Below, in pieces: positions 6,365 through 6,749 of a stretch of 6,749 nt of DNA. The notes under the pieces are model-generated. The model searched no databases. It was not told where the DNA came from and was given only the letters and a program-made list of their open reading frames with translations. The DNA is from Armatimonadota bacterium. Its GTDB lineage: Bacteria; Armatimonadota; DTGP01; JAHWJO01. The DNA is taken from positions 1 through 6,749 of the forward strand of contig JAHWJO010000263.1 of assembly GCA_019348365.1 (NCBI GenBank), in the 5' to 3' direction. The stretch's first letter is position 1. The number at the start of each line of letters is the position of its first letter. The position numbers were made by a program, and so were the translations under genes.

Positions 6365-6749
6365 CTATTCTTCATTTCTGCCGTCGTTCCCGCAACTCTC
6401 CTCCAAAATCTCCCGGACGAGTTGCAGGCGTTCCGGGTCCGAATCCGTTTTGCTTCTCTCCCGAAGGATCTGTAAAGCTCTCCCGTTTTCCGTTTCCTCC
6501 GCAATAAAACCCAGTGCGGAAAGCGCGAAGTAGTGGGCGTCTTCATCTTCAGGGGTAGATAGAAGCTTTTCCAGAGGGCCGATCAATTCTTCGGAGGGAT
6601 AATCCATAGCCCAGTGGGCTGCCCACCAGCGAACCCCTCTGTAAGGGCTGCACAGCGCCTCCTTTATATGCGGTACGACGAGAGAGGGGTCATGATGTAA
6701 TTGATTAGCCGGTAAGAGATCAGGGAGAGGAATGAGCAAACTGCCTGGA
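6365..6749 (-). CDS. HEAT-like helical repeat protein, 5' end beyond the window
   Basis: The reading frame is open to the right edge and about 128 residues are visible. The middle looks like paired amphipathic helices of a HEAT/armadillo-type solenoid: SLVVPHIKEALCSPYRGVRW, then WWAAHWAMDYPSEELIGPLE with KLL, then DEDAHYFALSALGFIAEE. The C-terminus is acidic and ends GNDGRNEE. HEAT-like proteins are protein-interaction scaffolds, and small ones also occur as immunity proteins or adaptors. Which of these applies is not shown. A TTG at 6739 could serve as a start, but only 10 bases precede it in the window and the frame continues upstream through Pro-Gly-Ser, so truncation is more likely. The partner gene follows after 10 bp. 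GC is low for this window (29 of 60 in one counted line). Confidence 0.65.
   Translation of the reverse strand, partial: PGSLLIPLPDLLPANQLHHDPSLVVPHIKEALCSPYRGVRWWAAHWAMDYPSEELIGPLEKLLSTPEDEDAHYFALSALGFIAEETENGRALQILRERSKTDSDPERLQLVREILEESCGNDGRNEE

Noticed and set aside
5899..6546. A 215-residue version of the INPCCFGDD protein starting at 6546.
   Set aside because: The extra N-terminal 64 residues overlap the HEAT-like gene in another frame by about 180 bp and look like random Arg/Ser-rich translation. Starts at 6354 or 6375 fit the gene junction better.

Overview
The window looks like a piece of a high-GC bacterial chromosome, probably from a metagenome-assembled contig. The lineage is most likely Planctomycetota, Verrucomicrobiota, Armatimonadota or a similar group. 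The main evidence is one very large secreted protein with the architecture planctomycete cytochrome C, DUF1549, LamG-like and DUF1553, which is a signature of those phyla. A Uma2-family nuclease-fold gene, a family that is expanded in Armatimonadota, Planctomycetota, Chloroflexota and Cyanobacteria, sits right behind it. No rRNA or other decisive marker is present, so the phylum is an inference.

Left part (1-1251, + strand). The first 112 bases contain no T at all and are almost entirely C. This is best read as a failed-base-call contig end, not biology. Out of it emerges, in frame, a 5'-truncated TerC/Alx-type membrane protein gene (readable from 110 to 886). It is followed 71 bp later by a small two-CxxC zinc-ribbon protein (zf-TFIIB type, 958-1251). 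A perfect 23-bp inverted repeat (1315-1383) lies between this gene and the convergent Uma2 gene and probably acts as a two-way terminator.

Centre (1405-5198, - strand). The 1076-residue planctomycete-type cytochrome protein (1968-5198) and a 181-residue Uma2 protein (1405-1950) form a probable two-gene transcription unit with only 17 bp between them. The usual DUF1501 partner of such cytochrome proteins is not adjacent.

Right part. The 238-bp divergent spacer 5199-5436 carries the upstream signals for the cytochrome gene and for a + strand gene (5437-5880). That gene encodes an isolated RsbRD_N-like sensor domain of 147 residues with no kinase or STAS output domain attached. Convergent to it, two short genes on the - strand (5899-6354 and 6365 to the right edge) encode an uncharacterised protein with an INPCCFGDD motif and a helical, HEAT-like protein. 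These two are visibly less GC-rich than the cytochrome gene. They form a compact pair of unknown function and are the best candidate for something undescribed here, but nothing in the sequence proves a new system.

No tRNA, CRISPR array, insertion sequence or attachment site was recognised.
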